This document shows positions 32,002-32,349 of a DNA stretch of 32,349 nucleotides, piece after piece; position 1 is the first letter of the stretch; every line of letters begins with the position of its first letter. The translations under genes were made by a program, and so were the position numbers. The DNA is from Pseudomonadota bacterium (GTDB taxonomy: Bacteria; Pseudomonadota; Gammaproteobacteria; Arenicellales; Arenicellaceae), in NCBI GenBank assembly GCA_018660405.1, contig JABJKL010000057.1, forward strand, positions 1 to 32,349. Reading direction: 5' to 3'. The notes under the pieces were generated by a model. That model was not told the DNA's origin. It did not search any database and saw only the letters and a program-made list of their open reading frames with translations.

Positions 32002-32041
32002 AGGCGCTGTGGCTGCTTAAAAGCGCTGCGGCTGATTAAAT
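31985..32041 (+). repeat. Three tandem imperfect 19-bp repeats at the atpG 3' end
   Basis: GCGCGGCGGCTGTTTAAAG / GCGCTGTGGCTGCTTAAAA / GCGCTGCGGCTGATTAAAT at 31985-32003, 32004-32022, 32023-32041. Confidence 0.85.
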
Positions 32042-32085
32042 TAAGTTATTGAATTGGATATTGGATTAGGTAAAGAGGAAACAAC

Positions 32086-32349
32086 ATGAGTTCCGGAAAC
32101 ATTATTGAAGTAATCGGCGCGGTAATAGACGTGCAATTCCCGCGTGACAACGTACCCAAGATATACGATGCGCTAATGGTTACCGAGGCAGGATTAACCC
32201 TGGAAGTTCAGCAGCAGCTGGGCGACGGTATTGTTCGTACCATAGCGATGGGTTCCAGCGACGGTATCAAGCGCGGTTTGGAAACGACCAATACGGGCAA
32301 GCCTATTTCGGTACCTGTTGGTCCAGCCACCCTCGGCCGGATTATGGAC
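32086..32349 (+). CDS. atpD: F0F1 ATP synthase subunit beta (C-terminus cut by window edge)
   Basis: Manual translation [88 protein letters not shown]. Confidence 0.97.
   Translation, partial: MSSGNIIEVIGAVIDVQFPRDNVPKIYDALMVTEAGLTLEVQQQLGDGIVRTIAMGSSDGIKRGLETTNTGKPISVPVGPATLGRIMD

Overview
The window is the chromosomal replication-origin neighbourhood of a gammaproteobacterium, most like the Pseudomonadales/Cellvibrionales layout (taxonomy is inference only). From left to right it holds: a truncated ctpA-type S41 protease (-), envC (-), a rhodanese protein, secB, gpsA, mlaA, apaH, gyrB (-), dnaN (-), dnaA (-), rpmH, rnpA, yidD, yidC, mnmE, an IalB-family protein, an OafA-type acyltransferase with a periplasmic C-terminal domain (-), mnmG, an unknown lipoprotein (-), an M13 metallopeptidase lipoprotein (-), a DUF6164-like protein, hisC, rsmG, parA, parB, and atpI-B-E-F-H-A-G-D (atpD truncated). 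Most of it is ordinary housekeeping DNA, and I found no convincing new multi-gene system. Points worth a second look: recF is missing between dnaN and gyrB, and that short gap carries two parS palindromes (one inside a perfect 26-bp palindrome); a probable oriC lies between dnaA and dnaN; rnpA has coding sequence upstream of its first canonical start codon and a 10-bp hairpin around that start; mnmE contains a strong 15-bp-stem hairpin; a 3 x 19-bp tandem repeat overlaps the atpG stop codon; an 11-bp duplication sits at the parA/parB junction; and the mnmE/mnmG/rsmG/parAB cluster is interrupted by accessory genes. No tRNA, rRNA, CRISPR array or transposon was recognised.
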